The position numbers and the translations under genes were made by a program. Below, one piece after another: positions 1 through 5,614 of a stretch of 9,023 nucleotides of DNA. The stretch lies in the NCBI GenBank assembly GCA_003219095.1, contig QHPM01000316.1, forward strand, positions 1 to 9,023. Reading direction: 5' to 3'. Numbering within the stretch: position 1 is the first letter of the stretch; the number at the start of each line of letters is the position of its first letter. The notes beneath the pieces are model-generated. The model did not search any database. It worked only from the letters and a program-made list of their open reading frames with translations, and was not told the origin of the DNA. The DNA comes from Verrucomicrobiota bacterium. GTDB lineage: Bacteria > Verrucomicrobiota > Verrucomicrobiia > Chthoniobacterales > UBA10450.

Positions 1-1
1 G

Positions 2-38
2 ATGGCGCGACGAAGTATCGACCGCACTGACGCGCCAT
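2..38. repeat. 8-bp inverted repeat at the window edge
   Basis: The arms ATGGCGCG (2-9) and CGCGCCAT (31-38) are perfect reverse complements separated by 21 bases. They lie upstream of the first gene. This could be an operator or the remains of a hairpin from a gene beyond the left edge, but the loop is long and there is no T-run. Nothing else is recognisable in bases 1-121. Confidence 0.25.
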
Positions 39-121
39 TTGGAAAGAGCGCCGGAAGTATTAAGGCTATCACCTACTGCTCGGTCGCAATTACGCGGCTG
101 ATTCAGCAACGCCACAAGCCG

Positions 122-625
122 ATGAAGCAAGCCATCACTAACGAGTCTGGAGAACGCGATGGCCGAAGCGATTTCGATTTCCTTATTGGCAGCTGGAAAA
201 TCCAGCACCGACGACTGAAGGAGCGACTGAAAGGGTGCACAGAATGGGAAGAATTTGAAGGCACCGGTGAAGTGCGGTCCATTCTCGGAGGGCTTGGCAA
301 CATGGACGAACTCATCATGGATCGCGCATCAGGGCATGTTCAAGCGGTGACGGTGCGTCTCTATAATCCGACGACACGCGAGTGGAGCATCTATTGGACG
401 GCCAGCAGCCACCCTGGAAGAATGGACGTGCCGATGGTCGGCAAGTTCGACGGCCCGTGCGGGGAATTCTATTCGCAGGAAGTGTTCGAAAGCAGGCATA
501 TTTTCAACCGCTTCATCTGGAATGTCGACTCCTCGGATTGTTGCCGCTGGGAACAGGCATTCTCCGCCGACGGCGGAAAGACCTGGGAAACCAACTGGAC
601 TATGAAGTTCACCCGTCTGGGGTAA
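122..625 (+). CDS. DUF1579-like domain protein
   Basis: This is a soluble protein of 167 residues with no signal peptide or membrane segment. The N-terminal core DFDFLIGSWKIQHRRLKERL (about residues 18-37), the regularly spaced tryptophans, and a C-terminal stretch ending in a DGGKTWETNW-like motif match my recollection of the DUF1579 family, a beta-barrel, lipocalin-like fold of unknown role. The same frame stays open to the left edge, but its first 40 codons look non-coding. The ATG at 122 places the conserved motif at the usual short distance from the N-terminus, so I chose it. No clear Shine-Dalgarno site precedes it. The gene faces a convergent membrane-protein gene across a hairpin-bearing repeat. 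Biochemical function is unknown; possible roles are binding a small hydrophobic ligand or no enzymatic activity at all. Confidence 0.83.
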   Translation: MKQAITNESGERDGRSDFDFLIGSWKIQHRRLKERLKGCTEWEEFEGTGEVRSILGGLGNMDELIMDRASGHVQAVTVRLYNPTTREWSIYWTASSHPGRMDVPMVGKFDGPCGEFYSQEVFESRHIFNRFIWNVDSSDCCRWEQAFSADGGKTWETNWTMKFTRLG

Positions 626-664
626 CCGGCAGCATCAACTGTGCTCCTTGCCGGATCTACTAAA

Positions 665-711
665 AGATAACTGATAGACTGATAACTAAAACGCTTCGCG
701 TTTTCCCCGCT
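665..711. repeat. Dispersed repeat copy 1 (CTGATA/hairpin element)
   Basis: Bases 665-692 are identical over 28 positions to 6208-6235. The following 19 bases (693-711) match 6236-6254 with four differences. The left part is itself repetitive (ATAACTGATA, GACTGATAAC) and the right part folds into a short hairpin. The copy occupies the gap between two convergent genes. I see no protein it could encode and no target-site duplication. Confidence 0.8.
688..704. terminator. Candidate bidirectional terminator hairpin
   Basis: AAAACGC-TTC-GCGTTTT is a perfect 7-bp stem with a 3-base loop. Its A and T flanks would give a U-run on either strand. It sits between the convergent genes ending at 625 (+) and 730 (-), where a shared terminator would be expected. 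The GC part of the stem is only three pairs, so strength is doubtful. Confidence 0.45.
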
Positions 712-729
712 TCAAGCCTTTAGCTTCCG

Positions 730-1059
730 TTAACTCGTGGCGCGCCTTCGCCAATTAGTTCGATGAACAATAAGAATGATCAGCCAAAGAACGAACGCGA
801 GTGCACCGGCTGGTAACGTGACGAGCATCAGCCAGCCCATTACGCCAAGGGTATAAAGCAGCTGCCCATAGTCTTTTCCGTTGATCATGCAGGGATGCAC
901 CGAGCCTTCATCCACGCGGCAGCCGTGTGCGTTAGCGATTAAACCACACGCCGCTACAGATCCCACCGGCGCAAGCGCGACCAGAACGATGACAAAGAGA
1001 ACGAGCCAATAAAGAATCCAGGGGAAGCGTCTCCGGACAGGTAAAGCTGGCGGGTTCAT
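730..1059 (-). CDS. Conserved small two-helix membrane protein
   Basis: This encodes 109 residues. A basic N-terminus (PVRRRFPW) precedes a first hydrophobic helix at about residues 14-36. A polar loop containing CGLIANAHGCRVDEG and HPCMINGKDYG follows, then a second helix at about 70-95 and a basic tail (HRTNWRRRATS). The positive-inside rule puts both termini in the cytoplasm and the three-cysteine loop outside. The loop pattern GCRVDEGSVHPC-x-NGKDYG looks conserved and resembles uncharacterised small inner-membrane proteins found in many phyla. The ATG at 1059 is used; no good ribosome site is visible. It lies 64 bases from the next gene on the same strand (1124-1438), which is upstream in transcription, so the two could be cotranscribed. 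Function is unknown. Confidence 0.75.
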   Translation of the reverse strand: MNPPALPVRRRFPWILYWLVLFVIVLVALAPVGSVAACGLIANAHGCRVDEGSVHPCMINGKDYGQLLYTLGVMGWLMLVTLPAGALAFVLWLIILIVHRTNWRRRATS

Positions 1060-1123
1060 TGCAGCCAGCTCAAATCTTTATCCACAGATGAGACGGTGGC
1101 CGGACAAAGTTTCATTGAGCGGT

Positions 1124-1438
1124 TTACGGTCGGTGATGTGTCTTCTTAAATCCGTCCGTGTATCCGTTCTCGAAAGCCAGGTCCCAACTCTGTTGTTCGC
1201 CCGACCCTTGCTGCTTGAAATACTTTTGAGCCATCATGTTCAAGTCAGCGGCCGTCGGCAACGTTCCGCCCGCCGGCGCTTCCTCTCCGGCCTTCTCCCC
1301 GATTGCATAAGCGGCCCGCTCCTGCCCCGTTCTGCCGTGAGCAGCGCGATGAGTGTAGAACGCCGTCACGCCACACACGACGAACGCGGCCACTCCCATC
1401 ATTACAAAAAACCGCACCGGTTTGAATTGTCTGGCCAT
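1124..1438 (-). CDS. Small exported or membrane-anchored hypothetical protein
   Basis: This encodes 104 residues. A short basic N-terminus (MARQFKPVRF) leads into one hydrophobic segment at about residues 10-27 (FFVMMGVAAFVVCGVTAF), which acts as a signal anchor or uncleaved signal. The rest is polar and alanine/glycine-rich: it contains YAIGEKAGEEAPAGG, then a DLNMMAQKYF helix, and ends with DLAFENGYTDGFKKTHH. The repeated A-x-x-x-G and ENGYTDGF pattern resembles small periplasmic proteins with a lysozyme-inhibitor-like or helical fold, but I do not recognise the family. The start ATG at 1438 immediately precedes the hydrophobic segment. Other frames across this stretch are also open, so some uncertainty remains, but the signal-plus-polar-domain architecture favours this strand. 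Confidence 0.62.
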   Translation of the reverse strand: MARQFKPVRFFVMMGVAAFVVCGVTAFYTHRAAHGRTGQERAAYAIGEKAGEEAPAGGTLPTAADLNMMAQKYFKQQGSGEQQSWDLAFENGYTDGFKKTHHRP

Positions 1439-1520
1439 GCTTTAGGCAGACAATCACGTGCGATTCTCGGTGGCAACAGGAACCTCGCTGATCTCCTATT
1501 CACCAATCGCTGATCAACCT

Positions 1521-1534
1521 CTGTCCCCTGTCCA
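1521..1534. repeat. Tandem CTGTCCN 7-mer, two units
   Basis: CTGTCCC and CTGTCCA follow each other directly. A similar pair (CTGTTCT twice) lies at 5537-5550. Both are in intergenic, pyrimidine-rich DNA, next to other degenerate repeats. Two short units could arise by chance, so this is reported as part of the wider repeat landscape. Confidence 0.35.
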
Positions 1535-1549
1535 CCGACCCGATTTCCA

Positions 1550-1640
1550 TTATGAGCATGAGCATGAATTCTTCGTTCGTACTTTGTCATCCCTTCGTCA
1601 TTCGTCATTGGCTACCCCTCCAATCTCTGACCTCTCACCG
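1550..1640. repeat. GAGCATGAG / TTCGTCAT dispersed repeat, copy A
   Basis: The segment starts TTATGAGCATGAGCATGA, runs through TTCTTCGTTCGT and CTTTGTCAT, then several CGTCATTC-like units, and ends in a CT-rich tail (CTCTGACCTCTCACC). The same ordered pieces occur at 8900-9010; the core 1550-1590 aligns to 8900-8946 with a 6-base length difference and a few substitutions. It fills the gap between two minus-strand genes. The minus-strand reading frame through it (MTNDEGMTKYERR...) is a by-product of the repeat and not a gene. Confidence 0.65.
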
Positions 1641-1652
1641 CCTTTCTTCCCC

Positions 1653-2441
1653 TCAGATTGTGAGCAAGCTGATATCCATCTGGTAAAATTTGAAGGTATT
1701 CTCTTCTCCGCTGTGGCCGCTGGCTACTGCTTGGTAGCGATCAAGCACATCGTTGATGAAATCCGTCCGTTCTGCCGCTGGCAAACGGCTCGTCCATGCC
1801 ACGCAACCAACCGCGGAGAAACCGGAAAATGCCGTCCGCGAGCCGAAATCCCACGCGTAATCTTTGGTAGAAACGCGGAGGACGCGGAAGCCGCTGCGTT
1901 CGGCCATGGCCGCATACTCTTCCGGTGTCAGATGCAGATAGGGAGTGTCAAAATCCTCGAAGTAAGCGTTCCATCTTGGCGTTCGGCGGATCTCTTCGAC
2001 CACATGCTCCAAGCTCTTGCGTGCACCTGCCGCCACCAGGCGAAGCTGCGCCTTACCATTCGAAACCAAGGTAGAACGTATGGAACTAAGCGCGGCCTGC
2101 TGCTCCGTAATCCAATGCAGAGCATTGAAAGAAACCACGAGATCGAACTCATTTTTGAAAGGCAGACTGCAAGCGTCCGCCACCTCAAATCGAAGGTTGG
2201 GCAGAGTTGCCGGACCAAAGTGGGCTTGGGCGAAGTTAATCATGTCTCGTGAAGGATCGACGCCAATGACCGAGCCCTTCGGAACGCGAGAAGCGATTTC
2301 TGCTGTGATTTTTCCGTCGCCGCATCCGACATCGAGGATCCGCTCCGAACCGTTAAGATCGAGCAGAGCGAGTACCTCCTGAGCCATCGCTTCCTGCAGC
2401 GACGAACGGCGAGAGTACTCGGCAGCATCCCATTCTGTCAT
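1653..2441 (-). CDS. Class I SAM-dependent methyltransferase (trans-aconitate methyltransferase-like)
   Basis: This encodes 262 residues, the usual length for a class I methyltransferase of the trans-aconitate/juvenile-hormone-acid type. Motif I, ILDVGCGDG, is at residues 35-43 and would bind S-adenosylmethionine. The acidic ribose-binding residue is D62 in GVDPS. The adenine-contacting acidic position is D89 in VADAC. The post-motif FDLVVSFNALHW is at 99-110; the NALHW element is typical of the trans-aconitate methyltransferase branch. The C-terminal third (FRVLRVSTKDYAWDF and the helix LPAAERTDFINDVLDRY) forms the substrate cap. It is predicted cytosolic and the substrate cannot be read from sequence; small carboxylic acids are one option. 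The ATG at 2441 gives a natural N-terminus (WDAAEYSRRSSLQ). No neighbour hints at a pathway. Confidence 0.95.
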   Translation of the reverse strand: MTEWDAAEYSRRSSLQEAMAQEVLALLDLNGSERILDVGCGDGKITAEIASRVPKGSVIGVDPSRDMINFAQAHFGPATLPNLRFEVADACSLPFKNEFDLVVSFNALHWITEQQAALSSIRSTLVSNGKAQLRLVAAGARKSLEHVVEEIRRTPRWNAYFEDFDTPYLHLTPEEYAAMAERSGFRVLRVSTKDYAWDFGSRTAFSGFSAVGCVAWTSRLPAAERTDFINDVLDRYQAVASGHSGEENTFKFYQMDISLLTI

Positions 2442-2505
2442 GTTTGGTAATCAGGAATGTCGCAACCTATCCCGTCACTACCAGCGTATCCAATAATCTC
2501 ATAGG

Positions 2506-2718
2506 TCAATCGCTGACCAGGTGATATTCCTGGGCCCAACTGACAGTGAACTCTTCCGCGTCATGATCGAGATCCTTTTCGTGGAACGGCGACGGATCCA
2601 TCGAATTAAAAAGCTGCTCTACCCGATCGACGTTGATCTCGATGAAATGCTCGGCTGCGCCGTTCGGGAGCGCTTGCGGAATTGACTGACCTTGAAATCG
2701 AGAGTCACGGCCAGCAGT
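2506..2718 (-). pseudogene. Probable N-terminal remnant of a conserved membrane-protein family
   Basis: This frame is open for 70 codons after a stop at 2719-2721 and ends in TGA at 2506. Its last 50 residues look protein-like: AEHFIEINVDRVEQLFNSMD, then PSPFHEKDLDHDAEEF and VSWAQEY. From memory, the pattern VxQLFNxxDPxPFHExDLDxxAEEFIVxWA begins a family of larger proteins, which continue into a longer domain with membrane helices. Here the frame stops a few residues after VSWAQEY, and I see no continuation in any minus frame before the next gene at 2441. There is also no ATG, GTG or TTG upstream of the conserved part; the only ATG is inside it. I therefore read it as a fragment that lost both its start and its body. 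It could instead be a small functional peptide with an unusual start. Confidence 0.45.
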
Positions 2719-2802
2719 CTAAGGCAAGGCCGTTGTGCTATCTGAAGTCGAAACCACTTGTCGTGCCGCCGCCCTGACTCGCGGTAGCTTTCTTGACGCG
2801 CC

Positions 2803-2854
2803 GTAGCTTGAGCGAAGGGGGTAGCGGAGGCGGCTTGGCGAAGGAGGATGAGCG
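2803..2854. repeat. Imperfect direct repeat, CTTG(A)GCGAAGGNGG units
   Basis: CTTGAGCGAAGGGGGTAGCG (2807-2826) is followed by CTTGGCGAAGGAGGATGAGCG (2834-2854), aligning with single-base gaps and substitutions. A GTAGCTT word also occurs twice just before (2784 and 2803). The stretch lies immediately downstream of the HMA-like gene. It looks like a composite of intergenic repeat units; a minus-strand open frame crosses it but its composition does not look like protein. Confidence 0.4.
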
Positions 2855-2863
2855 TTTCAGCAC

Positions 2864-3067
2864 TCACGCGCCGGCCACGTCATTTCCGCTCGCACGGATC
2901 GATTCCTCGATGTTCTTCTCACTCGTTTTCAAGGGATCGTATGTGACATGGATCGCGCCCGTGGCGATCCTCACTTCACTAACTCCGTCGATCGCGCTCA
3001 ATGCATCGGTTATTGCCCTCTCGCGAACTGGCGATCCCACGCCGTCACTCTCGATCCGAGCCACCAT
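2864..3067 (-). CDS. HMA-fold (heavy-metal-associated-like) small protein lacking CxxC
   Basis: This encodes 67 residues, the size of a single HMA/CopZ-type ferredoxin-like domain. The order is a first strand (VARIESDGV), helix 1 (RERAITDALSAI), then DGVSEVRI, strand AIHVTYDPLKT, and a second helix (EKNIEESIRASG). IDGVSEVRI followed by VTYDP closely matches HMA proteins, where GVxxVxVxxxxxxVxVxYDP is typical. The metal-binding GMTCxxC loop is absent: that position reads SDGVGSPVR, with no cysteine in the whole protein. It therefore probably does not carry copper or zinc in the usual way. The frame is open further upstream (to 3238), but that extension is not domain-like. The ATG at 3067 puts the first strand at the N-terminus and has GGAG about 12 bases before it. 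It is transcribed away from the membrane gene at 3296. Confidence 0.76.
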   Translation of the reverse strand: MVARIESDGVGSPVRERAITDALSAIDGVSEVRIATGAIHVTYDPLKTSEKNIEESIRASGNDVAGA

Positions 3068-3256
3068 ATTCGTGGTCAACTCCGCCTGGCCTTGATCGGT
3101 TTCTTCGCTCACACTATTAAATCTCAAAGCATAATTCGAAGCTGAGGCCGCTAATACGCGCACGCAGTGAGCGAAGAGGCACAAGGCCGAAGATCGGTGC
3201 CAAAAATAATAATTACGCTCCCATTTTCTTCCGCACACATGGCATTACCTAGAAGC

Positions 3257-3295
3257 TTGAAACCTCCGCTTTGACTCGGCCATACTCTCGCACGC
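3257..3295 (+). promoter_or_regulatory. Candidate sigma-70-type promoter, nearly leaderless
   Basis: TTGAAA (3257-3262) and CATACT (3281-3286) are separated by 18 bases. They match the -35 and -10 consensus at five and four of six positions. Transcription would start about 3293-3295, one to three bases before the ATG at 3296, and there is no Shine-Dalgarno site. This would make the downstream message almost leaderless. Short promoter words arise by chance, so this is tentative. Confidence 0.33.
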
Positions 3296-3904
3296 ATGAG
3301 CTTGCACGGCCGAGAACGATCGTTGCTCAACCTTTTCTTCGAAGTCGCGCTCATAGCGGTCGGGGTTTTTCTCGCTCTCTTGGCGAATAACTGGCACGAG
3401 AACAGCGAGCATCGCACGCAGGCCCGGGCCGCGCTCCGCAATTTCGCTGACGAAATGGAAGCGAATCGCGAGGCCACGCAACGCAACCGCCAATATCACG
3501 AAACTCTCGCGCGCGAATTGCGCGAATTTCTCGCGAGCAAAGAGCCGCCGAGCGATGACCGCTTTAATAAGAGCGTCCACTTCGAAGGCCTGCGCCCGGT
3601 CATCTTCGAACATACTGCATGGGATCTGGCGTTGGCTACGCAAGCCTTATCCTATCTCAAGCCGGATTTAGCTTTCGATATCTCCAAAGTTTACACCCAG
3701 CAAAATGCTATTCAAAAGTTGGAAGATAGCTTCCTCGCCTCCGCCTTCACGCCGGCCACCCTATCGAGTGAAAGCCTCAAAGGCCTGGCCCCCGCGATGG
3801 AAATTTACCTCATCGAGGTTAACCTCCAGGAGCCCGCCATGATGAGCCGCTACGAACAGATTATCCCTGAAGTGAAGCGCGCCCTTTCCGGCGAAGCCCG
3901 TTGA
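3296..3904 (+). CDS. Single-pass membrane protein, uncharacterised
   Basis: This encodes 202 residues. A short basic N-terminus (SLHGRERSLLN) precedes one transmembrane helix at about residues 12-29, containing VALIAVGVFLALLANNW. A charged helical stretch follows at about 31-75 (EHRTQARAALRNFADEMEANREATQRNRQYHE), probably a coiled coil. The C-terminal half is a helical domain with HTAWDLALATQALSYL and ISKVYTQQNAIQKLEDSF. The architecture (ERR...EVxLIxxGVFLALxANNWxE followed by AxxALxxFxxEMxxNR) matches a widespread uncharacterised family that I recall in Acidobacteriota, Verrucomicrobiota and Proteobacteria. Function is unknown; a sensor or scaffold next to the membrane is possible. The start sits directly after a candidate promoter. 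It converges on the gene at 4040-4510. Confidence 0.82.
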   Translation: MSLHGRERSLLNLFFEVALIAVGVFLALLANNWHENSEHRTQARAALRNFADEMEANREATQRNRQYHETLARELREFLASKEPPSDDRFNKSVHFEGLRPVIFEHTAWDLALATQALSYLKPDLAFDISKVYTQQNAIQKLEDSFLASAFTPATLSSESLKGLAPAMEIYLIEVNLQEPAMMSRYEQIIPEVKRALSGEAR

Positions 3905-3933
3905 TTTGGTAGCACACGCGTCCATGCCGCGCC

Positions 3934-3954
3934 GCAGCCTTGCGCCAAGGCTGC
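3934..3954. terminator. Strong perfect hairpin between convergent genes
   Basis: GCAGCCTTG (3934-3942) pairs perfectly with CAAGGCTGC (3946-3954) around a CGC loop. With one mismatch the stem extends outward a few more pairs (GCGCC / GGTCGC region). It lies 30 bases after the stop at 3904 and before the end of the convergent gene at 4040. There is no T-run, so it could act as an mRNA-protecting or REP-like stem as much as an intrinsic terminator. Confidence 0.5.
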
Positions 3955-4039
3955 GTCGCATGTTGGTGGTTGCGGCTCGCGATCATTTGCTTCGCCGCCT
4001 CTTCATCTCCGATCCCATCTCCTGGCTTACGCTCGTGCC

Positions 4040-4510
4040 TTACTGCTTGTCGTAGTAAGTCGTGTCGGTGAACTTCTTCCCGCTCGCATCCGTCCCTGTG
4101 AGCGCGACGACCCGAGATTTCCCATCTTTTGCCACGGTGATCGTCCCGGTCATCGCCACCTTGCCATTTTTCGTGCCCGTCGTCCGGTTGGTGCGATCGT
4201 TCAATGGCTCATAGGCAAGCGTGTCGAAGGATGGGCTCCCTTTAATTTTGTATGGTCGGCCATCGAATTTTCCCATCCAGGTCCAGTGGATGGGCTTACC
4301 ATCCTTGTCCACCCCGTCCACTGTGCACTTTGTCATGCCACCTTTGGCCGGGCTGTAGATGACCGTAGTATTTTTGGCCTCGCCGGGCGCAAACTTCGAT
4401 TTGCTTTCGTTAAGTTTCCAGGTGCCCATCAGGGGATTGGCAGCGAAGGTTGCTGCGGTTGCTGTTAACAACAGCGCCACTGCCAGTAGCATAGTCCGAT
4501 TTGTTTTCAT
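4040..4510 (-). CDS. Exported lipocalin-like protein
   Basis: This encodes 156 residues when started at the ATG at 4510. That start gives a textbook signal peptide: KTNR, then a hydrophobic core (MLLAVALLLTATAATF), with likely cleavage after AFAA/AA before NPLMG. The frame is open 12 codons further up (4546), but that would put polar residues before the signal, so I prefer 4510. The mature protein begins NPLMGTWKLNESKSKF, with the G-x-W of lipocalin-like and fatty-acid-binding-like barrels. It continues as alternating strands (IHWTWMGKFDGRPYKIKG, TLAYEPLND, NRTTGTKNGKVAMTGTIT, and a KKFTDTTYYDK end). This is predicted to be a periplasmic beta-barrel of unknown ligand. Similar small exported proteins are abundant in soil Acidobacteriota and Verrucomicrobiota. 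Confidence 0.84.
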   Translation of the reverse strand: MKTNRTMLLAVALLLTATAATFAANPLMGTWKLNESKSKFAPGEAKNTTVIYSPAKGGMTKCTVDGVDKDGKPIHWTWMGKFDGRPYKIKGSPSFDTLAYEPLNDRTNRTTGTKNGKVAMTGTITVAKDGKSRVVALTGTDASGKKFTDTTYYDKQ

Positions 4511-4637
4511 TGCGCGATTTCGAACACTTTCTCCGATAGGCGTCAATCCAAATACTGGAGAGTCTAAACATGCGAGTTACGTCTCTTGCTCTTTAAGGGG
4601 TTTCAAATTCGACCGCTTAACGCGGTGGAACACATTC

Positions 4638-4671
4638 GACGTTTGGCGCTGAGTGTTGGACGTTCGGCGTT
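4638..4671. repeat. GACGTTYGGCGYT repeat, two units
   Basis: GACGTTTGGCGCT (4638-4650) and GACGTTCGGCGTT (4659-4671) are 13-mers differing at two positions, 21 bases apart. They are joined by a related GAGTGTTG linker. They lie in the 299-base gap between divergent genes (4510 minus, 4810 plus). The same gap also holds a 5-bp hairpin (ACCGC/GCGGT, 4612-4626) and a CTGATAAC-type element at 4707-4727. No reading frame of interest occurs there. Confidence 0.45.
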
Positions 4672-4706
4672 TGCTGGTTTCTCCTCACCTGTCCGCGTCT
4701 TCAAAT

Positions 4707-4727
4707 TAACTGATAACGGATAACTTA
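4707..4727. repeat. Partial relative of the CTGATA element
   Basis: TAACTGATAACGGATAACTT shares the TAACTGATA and GATAACT words, in the same order, with the left halves of the elements at 665 and 6208. It lacks the 28-base identity and the hairpin. It lies upstream of the START-domain gene and may be a decayed copy. Confidence 0.4.
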
Positions 4728-4809
4728 TAGCCAATAATCCACGGCCGTTGCTGCGTGACAAAATCGAAGTGACTTATGCCGATACTTCGCTAAAAATTAC
4801 CGTAGCTTG

Positions 4810-5496
4810 ATGAAAGAGCGAATTGTTCCAATGTTCATTTTCGCTCTTGCCTCGATTGTTTGCCTGGCGGCTGAGCCTGCCAAATCCGCTGACGTCAATG
4901 ATGGCTGGAAGTTAGCAACGGAGCGCAACGGTGTCACGATTTACAGCCGCGCCCATTCCGGCTCTTTTTTGAAAGAATTCAAAGCAGTAGGCGAAATCGC
5001 TGCGCCCAGCCGTGCGGTATCCGAGGTCATCGAGGACGTCGATGCTTATCCGAGCTTCATGCCTTATATGGCAGAGTGCAGGCTGTTGAGGCGCGAAAGC
5101 GACTCGCTTGTGAGCTACCAGCGAATTTCGCCCAAGATTTGTTGTGATCGGGATTATACACTACGCACTTTCCGAAGCTCCTGGCCAAGCGTCGCTGGCC
5201 TTGTCTATTCCAACCGCTGGGAATCGGCGAACGCACTGGGCCCGGCGAAGAAGCCGGGAGTTGTGCGCGTTGAGTTCTGCCAGGGGGCTTGGTTGCTCGA
5301 ACCGAACGGCGCCGCCAAAACACACGCTACTTATTCGGTTTACACCGACACGGGCGGGCTTATTCCAGCCTTCATCGCCAATCATTTTAGCGAGAGCGGG
5401 ATTGGAGAAGTTTTCGCCGCTGTGCGCAAACAGGTAAAACAACCGAAATACAACGCGGCATTCAAACCCGCGTCGATAAGCGCGAGCGGGAACTGA
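4810..5496 (+). CDS. Exported START/SRPBCC-domain protein
   Basis: This encodes 228 residues from the ATG at 4810; an in-frame TTG directly before it is a less likely start. The N-terminus KERIVPMFIFALASIVCLAA is a signal peptide, with likely cleavage after CLAA or AKSA. The mature part begins DGWKLATERNGVTIYSR, which matches the opening of bacterial START-like lipid-binding domains (W-x-x-x-x-x-x-x-G-I/V-x-V/I-Y-x-R). Then follow EFKAVGEIAAPSRAV, IEDVDAYPSFMPYM, the ISPKICCDRDYTL segment corresponding to the conserved DRD strand, a strand with WLLEPNG, and the long C-terminal helix (NHFSESGIGEVFAAVRKQV). It probably binds a hydrophobic ligand in the periplasm; the ligand is unknown. Most of the gene stays homologous-looking throughout, so I see no truncation. 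Confidence 0.9.
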   Translation: MKERIVPMFIFALASIVCLAAEPAKSADVNDGWKLATERNGVTIYSRAHSGSFLKEFKAVGEIAAPSRAVSEVIEDVDAYPSFMPYMAECRLLRRESDSLVSYQRISPKICCDRDYTLRTFRSSWPSVAGLVYSNRWESANALGPAKKPGVVRVEFCQGAWLLEPNGAAKTHATYSVYTDTGGLIPAFIANHFSESGIGEVFAAVRKQVKQPKYNAAFKPASISASGN

Positions 5497-5536
5497 ATCG
5501 CGTTTCGTTAGTTCTATTTGGTCCGGACCCCGACTT

Positions 5537-5550
5537 CTGTTCTCTGTTCT
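5537..5550. repeat. Tandem CTGTTCT 7-mer, two units
   Basis: CTGTTCT is repeated exactly twice in a pyrimidine-rich patch, just after a 10-base palindrome GGTCCGGACC (5520-5529). It parallels the CTGTCCN pair at 1521-1534. The patch lies in the 118-base gap before the receiver-domain gene and shows no good promoter. Confidence 0.35.
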
Positions 5551-5614
5551 CTCATAACTTCCGAGCTTTGCTCGTGCGGTGGTCTGCCTTTTGCTCTGTC
5601 AGTGCCCAGAGTTC

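Noticed and set aside
1078..1086. TTATCCACA, a perfect consensus DnaA box
   Set aside because: It is a single site with no AT-rich unwinding region and no dnaA, dnaN or similar gene nearby. TTATCCACAGAT-like words also occur as simple intergenic sequence, so I do not call an origin.
1458..2252. Plus-strand frame of 264 codons opposite the methyltransferase
   Set aside because: The minus strand carries clear SAM-binding motifs. The plus-strand product begins inside repeat DNA and is rich in R, H and C, without domain features.
2619..2867. Minus-strand frame starting at the HMA gene's stop (82 codons)
   Set aside because: The start overlaps the stop like a coupled gene, but the translation is compositionally random (many R, S, Q), crosses the CTTGGCGAAGG repeat, and overlaps the better-looking remnant frame at 2506-2718.
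4800..4810. 11-base word CCGTAGCTTGA shared with 2801-2811
   Set aside because: A match of this length between two places in 9 kb is expected by chance, and the flanks do not align.
5520..5529. GGTCCGGACC palindrome
   Set aside because: A 10-base palindrome alone is expected by chance at this window size, and no second copy or nearby promoter supports an operator.
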